Shown: in pieces, positions 23,422-37,300 of the stretch
Layout of the letters: each line of letters begins with the position of its first letter
Numbering within the stretch: position 1 is the stretch's first letter
NCBI RefSeq assembly: GCF_051014445.1
Contig: NC_135136.1
Span: 17,688,001 to 17,752,000, forward strand
Source: Colletes latitarsis
Lineage: Eukaryota; Arthropoda; Insecta; Hymenoptera; Colletidae
Length of the DNA stretch: 64,000 bases
Direction: 5' to 3'
Notes under the pieces: generated by a model
What the model was told of the DNA's origin: nothing
What the model saw: only the letters and a program-made list of their open reading frames with translations
Databases searched by the model: none
Program-made: the position numbers and the translations under genes

Positions 23422-23796
23422 GGGTCGCGGGCGGTTGCGAGTTGGGGCTCGCAGCCGCCACTAAACGCGGCCCCGGGACGGATAGCGGCGGGATGGAGTG
23501 GCCCCGTCCCGCCGCTATGAGGCAGTGTGTCTACTGGGGGACCGATTGTCCCCCCGGGGGATGGGCGCGAAAGCGCGGGCACGGGGAGGATACCGGAAGA
23601 ATGCTTCGAGCGATTCCCGGTATCCTCCCAAAGCGTGCCGAAGGGTCACCGTGGGGTTTTTAGTGGGTAGGTCCCGCGCCTGTCGTTGTACGGGCGCGGG
23701 GAATCCCACACACCCCTCCCACCTCTCCCCAAGGAGGTGGGAGGGAGTCTTTCGAAGATTTTCCCCACGACAAAAAAAAAAAAAAAAAAAAAAAAT
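23422..23796 (+). mobile_element. poly-A retroposon copy 2, ~99% identical to copy 1
   Basis: A 350-bp core (23422-23771) followed by 25 A (23772-23796). I count three differences from copy 1 in the core: T to G at 23423, C to G at 23490, and one G lost from the G-run at 23536-23540. It sits at the same monomer position, after GCGAAAGTATG. The 3' side reads TTATGAGACTAACG, an AAAGTATG duplication with one substitution plus a C-to-A change. The 3' flank matches that of copy 1 closely for over 300 bp, including GGGCGAAACCAGC, CCAAATCAG and CAGACCCATACC. The 5' flank is a different monomer type. It is therefore more likely a duplicated copy than a second insertion. Confidence 0.8.
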
Positions 23797-24117
23797 TATG
23801 AGACTAACGAGGGCAAATCCCAGACCTATCCCAGACATAACTTGCGTTATCCTCTAAAATATTGGGCGAAACCAGCTTTAATCGACTATTTCAGTGTGGT
23901 ACCACATTACTACGTGATCCAAATCAGAAAAATACCCAGGATCTGTTCAACAAGTGTGTGAAGAACGCGAAAGTATGACCCTGATGAGGGCAAATCCCAG
24001 ACCCATACCAGACCTAACTTGCGTTGTCCTCTAAAATATTGATGGAAACCTGGTATAATTGACTGTTTCAGTGTGGTACCACATTACTACCTGATCCAAA
24101 CCAGAAAAATACCCAGG

Positions 24118-25200
24118 ATCTGTACAACAAGTATGTGAAGAATGCGAAAGTATGAGCCTGACGAGGGCAAATCCTGGACCTATCCCAGACATAACTTGCG
24201 TTATCCTCTAAAATATTGATCGAAACCAGGTTTAATCCACTATTTCAGTGTGTTACCACATTACTACGTGATCCAAACCAGAAAAATACCCAGGATCTGT
24301 TCAACAAGTATGTGGAGAATGCGAAAGTATGTGTCTGATGAGGGCAAATCCCAGGCCTAACCTAGGCATAACATGCGCTATCCTCTAAAATATTGATCGA
24401 AACCAGGTTTAATTGGATGTTTCAGTGTGGTACCACATTACTACGTGATCCAAACCACAAGAAACCCAGGATCCGTTCAACAAGTATATGACGAATGCGA
24501 AAGTATGTGTCTGATGAGGGCAAATCCCAGGCCTAACCTAGATCTAACATGCGTTATCCACAAAAATATTGATCGAAACCAGGTTTAACGGACTTTTTCA
24601 GTGTGGTACCACATCACTACGTGATCCAAACCAGAAAAATACCCAGGATCCGTTCAACAAGTATGTGAAGAATGCGAAAGTATGTGTCTGATGAGGGAAA
24701 ATCCCAGGCCTAACCTAGACCAAACATGCGTTATCCTGTAAAATATTGATCGATACCAGATTTAATGGACTGCATCAGTGTGCTACCACATTACTGCGTG
24801 ATCAAAACCAGAAAAAACCCGGGATCCGTTCAACAAGTATGTGAAGAATGCGAAACTATGAGCCTGATGAGGGCAAATCCCAGACCTATCCTAGACCCAA
24901 CATGCGTTATCCCCTAAAACATTTATCAAGACCAGGTTTAATTGAATGTTTCAGTGCGGTACCACATTACTACGTGATCCAAACCACAAGAAACCCAAGA
25001 TCCGTTCAACCAGTATGTGACGAATGCGAAAGTATGTGTCTGATGAGGGCAAATCCCAGACCTATCCCAGACCCAACATGCGTTATCCCCTAAAACATTT
25101 ATCAAGACCAGGTTTAATTGAATGTTTCAGTGTGGTACCACATTACTGCGTGATCCAAACCAGAAAAAACCAGGGATCCGTTCAACAAGTGTGTGAAGAA
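24118..25200 (+). repeat. duplicated ~1.08-kb block F, copy 1
   Basis: Corresponds to 32708-33790, offset 8590 bp, which equals 48 monomers plus the one truncated 118-bp monomer at 30913. Shared variants include TTAATCCACTATTTCAG, GTATATGACGAATGCG and TTATCCACAAAAATATTG. Confidence 0.78.
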
Positions 25201-27762
25201 CGCGAAAGTATGACCCTGATGAGGGCAAATCCCAGACCTATACCAGACATAACTTGCGTTGTCCTCTAAAATATTGATGGAAACCGGGTTTAATGGACTG
25301 TTTCAGTGTGGTACCACATTACTACGTGATCCAAATCAGAAAAATACCCAGGATCTGTTCAACAAGTGTGTGAAGAACGCGAAAGTATGACCCTGATGAG
25401 GGCAAATCCCAGACCCACACCAGACCTAACTTGCGTTGTCCTCTAAAATATTGATGGAAACCTGGTATAATTGACTGTTTCAGTGTGGTACCACATTACT
25501 ACCTGATCCAAACCAGAAAAATACCCAGGATCTGTTCAACAAGTATGTGAAGAACGCGAATATATGACCCTGATGAGGGCAAATCCCAGACCTATACCAG
25601 ACCTAACTTGCGTTGTCCTCTAAAATATTGATGGAAACCAGGTTTAATTGACTGTTTCAGTGTGGTACCACATTGCTACGTGATCCAATCCAGAAAAAAA
25701 CCCAGGATCTGTGCAACAAGTATGTGAAGAATGCGAAAGTATGAGCCTGACGAGGGCAAATCCTGGACCTATCCCAGACATAACTTGCGTTATCCTCTAA
25801 AATATTGATCGAAACCAGGTTTAATCCACTATTTCAGTGTGGTACCACAGTACTACGTGATCCAAACTCGAAAAATACCCAGGATCTGTTCAACAAGTAT
25901 GTGGAGAATGCGAAAGTATGTGTCTGATGAGGGCAAATCCCAGGCCTAACCTAGGCATAACATGCGCTATCCTCTAAAATATTGATCGAAACCAGGTTTA
26001 ATTGGATGTTTCAGTGTGGTACCACATTACTACGTGATCCAAACCAGAAAAATACCCAGGATCCGTTCAACAAGTATGTGAAGAATGCGAAAGTATGTGT
26101 CTGATGAGGGAAAATCCCAGGCCTAACCTAGACCAAACATGCGTTATCCTGTAAAATATTGATCGAAACCAGATTTAATGGACTGCTTCAGTGTGCTACC
26201 ACATTACTGCGTGATCAAAACCAGAAAAAACCCGGGATCCGATCAACAAGTATGTGAAGAATGCGAAACTATGAGCCTGATGAGGGCAAATCCCAGACCT
26301 ATCCCAGACCCAACATGCGTTATCCCCTAAAACATTTATCAAGACCAGGTTTAATTGAATGTTTCAGTGTGGTACCACATTACTACGTGATCCAAACCAC
26401 AAGAAACCCAAGATCCGTTCAACAAGTATGTGACGAATGCGAAAGTATGTGTCTGATGCGGGCAAATCCCAGACCTATCCCAGTCCCAACATGCGTTATC
26501 CCCTAAAACATTTATCAAGACCAGGTTTAATTGAATGTTTCAGTGTGGTACCACATTACTGCGTGATCCAAACCAGACAAAACCAGGGATCCGTTCAACA
26601 AGTATGTGAAGAATGCGAAAGTATGAGCCTGACGAGGGCATATCCCGGAACTATCCCAGACATAACTTGCGTTATCCTCTAAAATATTGGTCGAAACCAG
26701 GTTTAATCGACTATTTCAGTGTGGTACCACATTACTACGTGATCCAAATCAGAAAAATACCCAGGATCTGTTCAACAAGTGTGTGAAGAACGCGAAAGTA
26801 TGACCCTGATGAGGGCAAATCCCAGACCTATACCAGACATAACTTGCGTTGTCCTCTAAAATATTGATCGAAACCAGGTTTAATGGACTGTTTCAGTGTG
26901 GTACCACATTACTATGTGATCCAAACCAGAAAAAAACCCAGTATCTGTTCAACAAGTATGTGGAGAATGCGAAAGTATGTGTCTGATGAGGGCAAATCCC
27001 AGGCCTAACCTAGACATAACATGCGTTGTCCTCTAAAATATTTATCAAGACCAGGTTTAATTGAATGTTTCAGTGTGGTACCACATTACTACAGGATCCA
27101 AACTAGAAAAAGCCCAGAGTCTGACCATCAAGTATGAGAGATATGCGAAAGTACGAGCCTGATGAGAGCAAATCCCAGACCTATACCAGACATAACTTGC
27201 GTTGTCCTCTAAAATATTGATCGAAACCAGGTTTAATGGACTGTTTCAGTGTGGTACTACATTACTATGTGAACCAAACCAGAAAAATACCCGGGAACTG
27301 TTCAACAAGTATGTGAAAAACGCGATACTATGAGCCTGATGAGGGCAAATCCTAGACCTAACCCAGACCTAACATGCGTTATCCTGTAAAATATTTATCA
27401 AGACCAGGTTTAATTGAATGTTTCAGTGTGGTACCACATTACTACGTGATCCAAACCTGAAAAAACCCAGGATCTGTTCAACAAGTATGTGGAGAATGCG
27501 AAAGAATGTGTCTGATGAGGGCAAATCCCAGGCCTAACCTAGACATAACATGCGTTGTCCTCTAAAATATTGATCGAAACCAGGTTTAATGGACTGTTTC
27601 AGTGTGGTACCACAATACTACGGGATCCAAACCAGAAAAAGCCCAGAATCTGGCCACCAAGTATGAGAAATATGCGAAAGTACGAGCCTGATCAGGGCAA
27701 ATCCCAGACCTATCCCAGACCTAACTTGCGTTGTCCTCTAAAATATTGATCGAAACCAGGTT

Positions 27763-29818
27763 TAATGGACTGTTTCAGTGTGGTACCACATTACTATGTG
27801 ATCCAAACCAGAAAAAAACCCAGTATCTGTTCAACAAGTATGTGGAGAATGCGAAAGTATGTGTCTGATGAGGGCAAATCCCAGGCCTAACCTAGACATA
27901 ACATGCGTTGTCCTCTAAAATATTGATCGAAACCAGGTTTAATGGACTGTCTCAGTGTGGTACCACATTACTACAGGATCCAAACTAGAAAAAGCCCAGA
28001 GTCTGACCATCAAGTATGAGAGATATGCGAAAGTACGAGCCTGATGAGAGCAAATCCCAGACCTAACCATGACCTAACATGCGTTATTCTCTAAAATATT
28101 GATCGAAACCAGGTTAAATGGACTGTCTCAGTGTGGTACCACATTACTACAGGATCCAAACTAGAAAAAGCCCAGAGTCTGGCCATCAAGTATGAGAAAT
28201 ATGCGAAAGTACGAGCCTGATGAGAGCAAATCCCAGACCTAACCATGACCTAACATGCGTTATTCTCTAAAATATTGATCGAAACCAGGTTAAATGGACT
28301 GTCTCAGTGCGGTACCACATTACTACAGGATCCAAACTAGAAAAAGCCCAGAGTCTGGCCATCAAGTATGAGAAATGTGCGAAAGTACGAGCCTGATGAG
28401 AGCAAATCCCAGACCTAACCATGACCTAACAGGCGTTACTCTCTAAAATATTGATCGAAACCAGGTTTAATCGACTATTTCAGTGTGGTACCACATTACT
28501 ACGTGATCCAAACCAGAAAAATACCCAGGATCTGTTCAACAAGTATGTGAAGAACGCGGAAATATGACCCTGATGAGGGCAAATCCTAGGCCTAACCTAG
28601 ACCTAACATGAGTTATCCCCTAAAATATTGATCGAAACCAGGTTTAATGGACTGTTTCAGTGTGCTACCACGTTACTACGTGATCCAATCCTGAAAAAAC
28701 CCAGAATCTGTTCAACAAGTATGTGGAGAATGCGAGAGTATGTGTCTGATGAGGGCAAATCCCAGGCCTAACCTAGACATAACATGCGTTATCCTCTAAA
28801 ATATTGATCGAAACCAGGTTTAATTGACTGTTTCAGTGTGGTACCACATTGCTACGTGATCCAATCCAGAAAAAAACCCAGGATCTGTACAACAAGTATG
28901 TGATGAATGCGAAAGTATGAGCCTGACGAGGGCAAATCCTGGACCTATCCCAGACATAACTTGCGTTATCCTCTAAAATATTGATCGAAACCAGGTTTAA
29001 TCGACTATTTCAGTGTGGTACCACATTACTACGTGATCCAAACCAGAAAAATACCCAGGATCTGTTCAACAAGTATGTGGAGAATGCGAAAGTATGTGTC
29101 TGATGAGGGCAAATCCCAGGCCTAACCTAGACATAACATGCGTTATCCTCTAAAATATTGATCGAAACCAGGTTTAATTGGATGTTTCAGTGTGGTACCA
29201 CATTACTACGTGATCCAAACCACAAGAAACCCAGGATCCGTTCAACAAGTATGTGACGAATGCGAAAGTATGTGTCTGATGAGGGCAAATCCCAGGCCTA
29301 ACCTTGATCTAACATGCGTTATCCTCAAAAATATTGATCGAAACCAGGTTTAACGGACTTTTTCAGTGTGGTACCACATCACTACGTGATCCAAACCAGA
29401 AAAATACCCAGGATCCGTTCAAGAAGTATGTGAAGAATGCGAAAGTATGTGTCTGATGAGGGAAAATCCCAGGCCTAACCTAGACCAGACATGCGTTATC
29501 CTGTAAACTTTTGATCGAAACCAGATTTAATGGACTGCTTCAGTGTGCTACCACATTACTGCGTGATCAAAACCAGAACAAACCCGGGATCCGTTCAACA
29601 AGTATGTGAAGAATGCGAAACTATGGGCCTGATGAGGGCAAATCCCAGACCTATCCCAGGCCCAACATGCGTTATCCCCTAAAACATTTATCAAGACCAG
29701 GTTTAATTGAATGTTTCAGTGTGGTACCACATTACTACGTGATCCAAACCACAAGAAGCCCAGGATCCGTTCAACAAGTATGTGACGAATGCGAAAGTAT
29801 GTGTCTGATGAGGGCAAA
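27763..29818 (+). repeat. duplicated ~2.05-kb block E, copy 2
   Basis: Second copy of 21030-23085. It includes the same succession of CTACAGGATCC monomers, then ACAAGAAACCC and GTAAACTTTTG monomers, in the same order. Confidence 0.8.
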
Positions 29819-30904
29819 TCCCAGGCCTAACCTAGACCTAACATGCGTTACCATCAAAAATACTGATCGAAACCAGGTTTAACGGAATTTTTCAGTGTGG
29901 TACCACATCACTACGTGATCCAAACCAGAAAAATACCCAGGATCCGTTCAACAAGTATGTGAAGAATGCGAAAGTATGTGTCTGATGAGGGAAAATCCCA
30001 GGCCTAACCTAGACCAAACATGCGTTATCCTGTAAAATATTGATCGAAACCAGATTTAATGGAGTGCTTCAGTGTGCTACCACATTACTGCGTGATCCAA
30101 ACTAGAAAAAGCCCAGAGTCTGGCCATCAAGTATGAGAAATATGCGAAAGTACGAGCCTGATGAGAGCAAATCCCAGACCTAACCATGACCTAACATGCT
30201 TTATTCTCTAAAATATTGATCGAAACCAGGTTTAATCGACTATTTCAGTGTGGTACCACATTACTACGTGATCCAAACCAGAAAAATACCCAGGATCTGT
30301 TCAACAAGTATGTGAAGAACGCGGAAATATGACCCTGATGAGGGAAAACTCCTGGCCTAACCTAGACCTAACATGAGTTATCCTCAAAAATATTGATCGA
30401 AACCAGGTTTAATCGACTGTTTCAGTGTGATACCACATTACTACGTGATCCAAACCAGAAAAATACCCAGGATCTGTTCAACAAGTATGTGAAGAACGCG
30501 GAAATATGACCCTGATGAGGGAAAACTCCTGGCCTAACCTAGACCTAACATGAGTTATCCTCTAAAATATTGATCGAAACCAGGTTTAATCGACTATTTC
30601 AGTGTGGTACCACATTACTACGTGATCCAAACCAGAAAAATACCCAGGATCTGTTCAACAAGTATGTGAAGAATGCGAAAGTATGAGTCTGATGAGTGAA
30701 AATCCCAGGCCTAACCTAGACCTAGCTTGCGTTATCCTCTAAAATATTGAGCGAAACCAGGTTTAATGGACTGTTTCAGTGTGGTACTACACTACTTCGT
30801 GATCCAAACCAGACAAAACCCAGGATCTGTTCATCAAGAATGTGAAAAACGCGAAACTGTGAGCCTGATGAGGGCAAATCTTACACCTAACCCAGACCTA
30901 AGAT

Positions 30905-30925
30905 GCGTTATCCATCGTGATCCAA
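30905..30925 (+). repeat. truncated 118-bp monomer junction 6 (remote copy)
   Basis: Same 58-bp deletion at about 30913, some 14.5 kb from the nearest other copy. About 0.9 kb around it resembles the 8-17 kb region: CACTACTTCGTG just before, then GACGTGGGCAAATCCTGG and AACAAGGTTTCATCGAC further on. This points to long-range transfer of a block. Confidence 0.9.
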
Positions 30926-32707
30926 AACAGAAAAAACCCAGGATCCGCTCAACAAGTATGTGAAGAATGCGAAAGTATGTGTCTGATGAGGGCAAATCCT
31001 AGGCCTAACCTAGACCTAACATGCGTTACTCTCAAAAATACTGATCGAAACCAGGTTTAATCGACTGTTTCAGTGTGGTACCACATTACTATGTGATCCA
31101 AACCAGAAAAAAACCCAGGATCTGTACAACAAGTATGTGAAGAATGCGAAGGTATGAGCCTGACGTGGGCAAATCCTGGACCTATCCCAGACATAACTTG
31201 CGTTATCCTCGAAAATATTGGTCGAAACAAGGTTTCATCGACTATTTCAGTGTGGTACCACATTACTACGTGATCCAAACCAGAAAAATACCCAGGATCT
31301 GTTCAACAAGTATGTGAAGAACGCGAAAATATGACCCTGATGAGGGCAAATCCCAGACCTATACCAGACCTAACTTGCGTTGTCCTCTAAAATATTAATG
31401 GAAACCAGGTATAATTGACTGTTTCAGTGTGGTACCACATTACTACGTGATCCAATCCAGAAAAAGCCCTGGATCTAGCCATCAAGTATGAGTAACATGC
31501 GAAAGTATAAGCCTGATGAGGGCAAATCATAGACCTTACCCAGACCTAACATGCGTTATTCTCTAAAATATTTATCAACACCAGGTTTAATTGAATGTTT
31601 CAGTGTGGTACCACATTACTACGTGATCCAAACCACAAAAAACCCAGGATCCGTTCAACAAGTATGTGAAGAATGCGAAAGTATGTGTCTGATGAGGGAA
31701 AATCCCAGGCCTAACCTAGACCTAACATGCGTTACCCTCAAAAATATTTATCAAGACCAGGTTTAATTGAATGTTTCTGTGTGGTACCACATTACTACGT
31801 GATCCAAACCAGAAAAAACCCGGGATCTGTTCAACATGTATGTGGAAAATGCGAAAGTATGTGTCTGATGAGGGAAAATCCCAGGCCTAACCTAGACCTA
31901 ACATGCGTCATCCTCTAAAATATTGATCGAAACCAGGTTTAATGGACTGATTCAGTGTGCTACCACGATACTACGTGATCCAAATCAGAAAAAACCCAGG
32001 ATCCGTTCAACAAGTATGTGAAGAATGCGAAAGTATGTGTCTGATGACGGCAAATCCCAGGCCTAACCTAGACATAATATGCGTTATCCTCTAAAATATT
32101 GATCGAAACCTGGTTAAATGGACTGTTTCAGTGTGGTACCACATTACTACAGGATCCAAACTAGAAAAAGTCCAGAATCTGTTCAACAAGTATGTGAAAA
32201 ACGCGAAAATATGAGCCTGATGAGGGCAAATCCCAGAGCTATCCCTAACCCAACATGCGTTATCCTCTAAAACATTTATGAAGACCACGTTTAATTGAAT
32301 GTTTCAGTGTGGTACCACATTACTACGGGATCCAAATCAGAAAAATACCCAGGATCTGTTCAACAAGTGTGTGAAGAACGCGAAAGTATGACCCTGATGA
32401 GGGCAAATCCCAGACCCATACCAGACATAACTTGCGTTGTCCTCTAAAATATTGATGGAAACCTGGTATAATTGACTGTTTCAGTGTGGTACCACATTAC
32501 TACCTGATCCAAACCAGAAAAATACCCAGGATCTGTTCAACAAGTATGTGAAGAACGCGAATATATGACCCTGATGAGGGCAAATCCCAGACCTATACCA
32601 GACCAAACTTGCGTTGTCCTCTAAAATATTGATGGAAACCAGGTTTAATTGACTGTTTCAGTGTGGTACCACATTGCTACGTGATCCAATCCAGAAAAAA
32701 ACCCAGG

Positions 32708-33790
32708 ATCTGTACAACAAGTATGTGAAGAATGCGAAAGTATGAGCCTGGCGAGGGCAAATCCTGGACCTATCCCAGACATAACTTGCGTTATCCTCTA
32801 AAATATTGATCGAAACCAGGTTTAATCCACTATTTCAGTGTGGTACCACATTACTACGTGATCCAAACCAGAAAAATACCCAGGATCTGTTGAACAATTA
32901 TGTGGAGAATGCGAAAGTATGTGTCTGATGAGGGCAAATCCCAGGCCTAACCTAGGCATAACATGCGTTATCCTCTAAAATATTGATCGAAACCAGGTTT
33001 AATTGGATGTTTCAGTGTGGTACCACATTACTACGTGATCCAAACCACAAGAAACCCAGGATCCGTTCAACAAGTATATGACGAATGCGAAAGTATGTGT
33101 CTGATGAGGGCAAATCCCAGGCCTAACCTAGATCTAACATGCGTTATCCACAAAAATATTGATCGAAACCAGGTTTAACGGACTTTTTCAGTGTGGTACC
33201 ACATCACTACGTGATCCAAACCAGAAAAATACCCAGGATCCGTTCAAGAAGTATGTGAAGAATGCGAAAGTATGTGTCTGATGAGGGAAAATCCCAGGCC
33301 TAACCTAGGCCAAACATGCGTTATCCTGTAAAATATTGATCGAAACCAGATTTAATGGACCGCTTCAGTGTGCTACCACATTACTGCGTGATCAGAACCA
33401 GAAAAAACCCGGGATCCGTTCAACAAGTATGTGAAGAATGCGAAACTATGAGCCTGATGAGGGCAAATCCCAGACCTATCCCAGACCCAACATGCGTTAT
33501 CCCCTAAAACATTTATCAAGACCAGGTTTAATTGAATGTTTCAGTGTGGTACCACATTACTACGTGATCCAAACCACAAGAAACCCAAGATCCGTTCAAC
33601 AAGTATGTGACGAATGCGAAAGTATGTGTCTGATGAGGGCAAATCCCAGACCTATCCCAGACCCAACATGCGTTATCCCCTAAAACATTTATCAAGACCA
33701 GGTTTAATTGAATGTTTCAGTGTGGTACCACATTACTGCGTGATCCAAACCAGAAAAAACCAAGGATCCGTTCAACAAGTATGTGAAGAA
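32708..33790 (+). repeat. duplicated ~1.08-kb block F, copy 2
   Basis: Second copy of 24118-25200 with a few substitutions (for example CCTGGCGAGG for CCTGACGAGG). The stretch just before it, about 32330-32700, matches 25320-25700 instead, so the source of the block switches inside a monomer. Confidence 0.76.
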
Positions 33791-34399
33791 TGCGAAAGTA
33801 TGACCCTGATGAGGGCAAAACCCGGGCCTAACCTAGACCTAACATGAGTTATCCTCAAAAATATTGATCGAAACCAGGTTTAATCGACTTTTTCAGTATG
33901 GTATCACATTACTATGTGATCCAAACCAGAAAAAAACCCAGGATCTGTACAACAAGTATGTGAAGAATGCGAAAGTATGTGTCTGATGAGGGCAAATCCC
34001 AGGACTAACCTAGACATAACATGCGTTATCCTCTAAAATATTGATCGAAACCAGGTTAAATGGACTGTTTCAGTGTGGTACTACATTACTATGTGATCCA
34101 AGCCAGAAAAATACCCAGGAACTGTTCAACAAGTATGTGAAAAACGCGATACTATGAGCCTGATGAGGGCAAATCCTAGACCTAACCCAGACCTAACATG
34201 CGTTATCCTGTAAAATATTTATAAAGACCAGGTTTTATTGAATGTTTCAGTGTGGTACCACATTACTACGTGATCCAAACCTGAAAAAACCCAGGATCTG
34301 TTCAACAAGTATGTGGAGAATGCGAAAGAATGTGTCTGATGGGGGCAAATCCCAGGCCTAACCTAGACATAACATGCGTTGTCCTCTAAAATATTGATC

Positions 34400-37300
34400 G
34401 AAACCAGGTTTAATGGACCGTTTCAGTGTGGTACCACAATACTACGGGATCCAAACCAGAAAAAGCCCAGAATCTGGCCACCAAGTATGAGAAATATGCG
34501 AAAGTACGAGCCTGATCAGGGCAAATCCCAGACCTATCCCAGACCTAACTTGCGTTGTCCTCTAAAATATTGATCGAAACCAGGTTTAATCGACTGTTTC
34601 AGTGTGGTACCACATTACTATGTGATCCAAACCAGAAAAAAACCCAGGATCTGTTCAACAAGTATGTGGAGAATGCGAAAGTATGTGTCTGATGAGGGCA
34701 AATCCCAGGCCTAACCTAGACATAACATACGTTGTACTCTAAAATATTGATCGAAACCAGGTTTAATGGACTGTTTCAGTGTGGTACCACATTACTATGT
34801 GATCCAAACCAGAAAAAAACCCAGGATCTGTTCAACAACTATGTGAAGAATGCGAAAGTATGAGCCTGACGAGGGCAAATCCCAGGCCTAACCTAGACCG
34901 AACATGCGTTATCATCTAAAATATTCATCGAAACCAGGTTCAATGGACTGTTTCAGTGTGGTACCACATTACTACCTGATGCAAACCAGAAAAATACCCA
35001 GGATCTGTTCAACAAGTATGTGGAGAATGCGAAAGTATGTGTCTGATGAGGGCAAATCCCAGGCCTAACCTAGACATAACATGCGTTATCCTCTAAAATA
35101 TTGATCGAAACCAGGTTTAATTGGATGTTTCAGTGTGGTACCACATTACTACGTGATCCAAACCACAAGAAACCCAGGATCCGTTCAACAAGTATGTGAC
35201 GAATGCGAAAGTATGTGTCTGATGAGGGCAAATCCCAGGCCTAACCTTGATCTAACATGCGTTATCCTCAAAAATATTGATCGAAACCAGGTTTAACGGA
35301 CTTTTTCAGTGTGGTACCACATCACTACGTGATCCAAACCAGAAAAATACCCAGGATCCGTTCAAGAAGTATGTGAAGAATGCGAAAGTATGTGTCTGAT
35401 GAGGGAAAATCCCAGGCCTAACCTAGACCAGACATGCGATACCCTGTAAACTATTGATCGAAACCAGATCTAATGGACTGCTTCAGTGTGCTACCACATT
35501 ACTGCGTGATCAAAACCAGAAGAAACTCGGGATCCGTTCAACAAGTATGTGAAGAATGCGAAACTATGAGCCTGATGAGGGCAAATCCCAGACCTATCCC
35601 AGACCCAACATGCGTTATCCCCTAAAACATTTATCAAGACCAGGTTTAACGGACGTTTTCAGTGTGGTACCACATTACTACAGGATCCAGACTAGAAAAA
35701 GTCCAGAATCTGGCCATCAAGTATGAGAAATATGCGAAAGTACGAGCCTGATGAGAGCAAATCCCAGTCCTAACCATGACCTAACAGGCGTTATTCTCTA
35801 AAATATTGATCGAAACCAGGTTTAAAGGACTGTTTCAGTGTGGTACCACATTACTACGTGATCCAAACCAGAAAAAACACAGGATCTGTTCAACAAGTAT
35901 GTGAAAAACGCGAAACTATGAGCCTGATGAGGGCAAATCCCAGACCTATCCCAGGCCCAACATGCGTTATCCCCTAAAACATTTATCAAGACCAGGTTTA
36001 ATTGAATGTTTCAGTGTGGTACCACATTGCTACGTGATCCAATCCAGAAAAAAACCCAGGATCTGTACAACAAGTATGTGAAGAATGCGAAAGTATGTGT
36101 CTGATGAGGGCAAATCCTGGACCTATCCCAGACATAACTTGCGTTATCCTCTAAAATATTGATCGAAACCAGGTCTAATCGACTATTTCAGTGTGGTACC
36201 ACATTACTACGTGATCCAAACCAGAAAAATACCCAGGATCTGTTTAACAAGTATGTGGAGAATGCGAAAGTATGTGTCTGATGAGGGCAAATCCCAGGCC
36301 TAACCTAGACATAACATGCGTTATCCTCTAAAATATTGATCGAAACCAGGTTTAATTGGATGTTTCAGTGTGGTACCACATTACTACGTGATCCAAACCA
36401 CAAGAAACCCAGGATCCGTTCAACAAGTATGTGACGAATGCGAAAGTATGTGTCTGATGAGGGCAAATCCCAGGCCTAACCTAGATCTAACATGCGTTAT
36501 CCTCAAAAATATTGATCGAAACCAGGTTTAACGGACTTTTGCAGTGTGGTACCACATCACTACGTGATCCAAACCAGAAAAATACCCAGGATCCGTTCAA
36601 CAAGTATGTGAAGAATGCGAAAGTATGTGTCTGATGAGGGAAAATCCCAGGCCTAACCTAGACCAAACATGCGTTATCCTGTAAAATATTGATCGAAACC
36701 AGATTTCATGGACTGCTTCAGTGTGCTACCACATTACTGCGTGATCCAAACCAGAAAAAACCCGGGATCCGTTCAACAAGTATGTGAAGAATGCGAAAGT
36801 ATATGTCTAATGAGGGCAAATCCCAGGCCTAACCTAGACAGAACATGCGTTATCCTCTAAAATATTGATCGAAACTAGGTTTAATGGACTGTTTCAGTGT
36901 GCTACCACATTACTACGTGATCCAAACCAGAAAAAACCCAGGATCCGTTCAACAAGTATGTGGAGAATACGAAAATATGACCCTGATGAGGGCAAATCCC
37001 AGACCTATACCAGACCTAACTTGCGTTGTCCTCTAAAATATTGATGGAAACCAGGTTTAATTGACTGTTTCAGTGTGGTACCACATTACTTCGTGATGCA
37101 ATCCAGAAAAAGCCCTGGATCTAGCCATCACGTATGAGTAATATGCGAAAGTATGAGCCTGATGAGGGCAAATCCTAGACCTAACATGCGTTATCCTCTA
37201 AAATATTGATCGAAACCAGGTTTAATCGACTATTTCAGTGTGGTACCACATTACTACGTGATCCAAACCAGAAAAATACCCAGGATCTGATCAACAAGTA

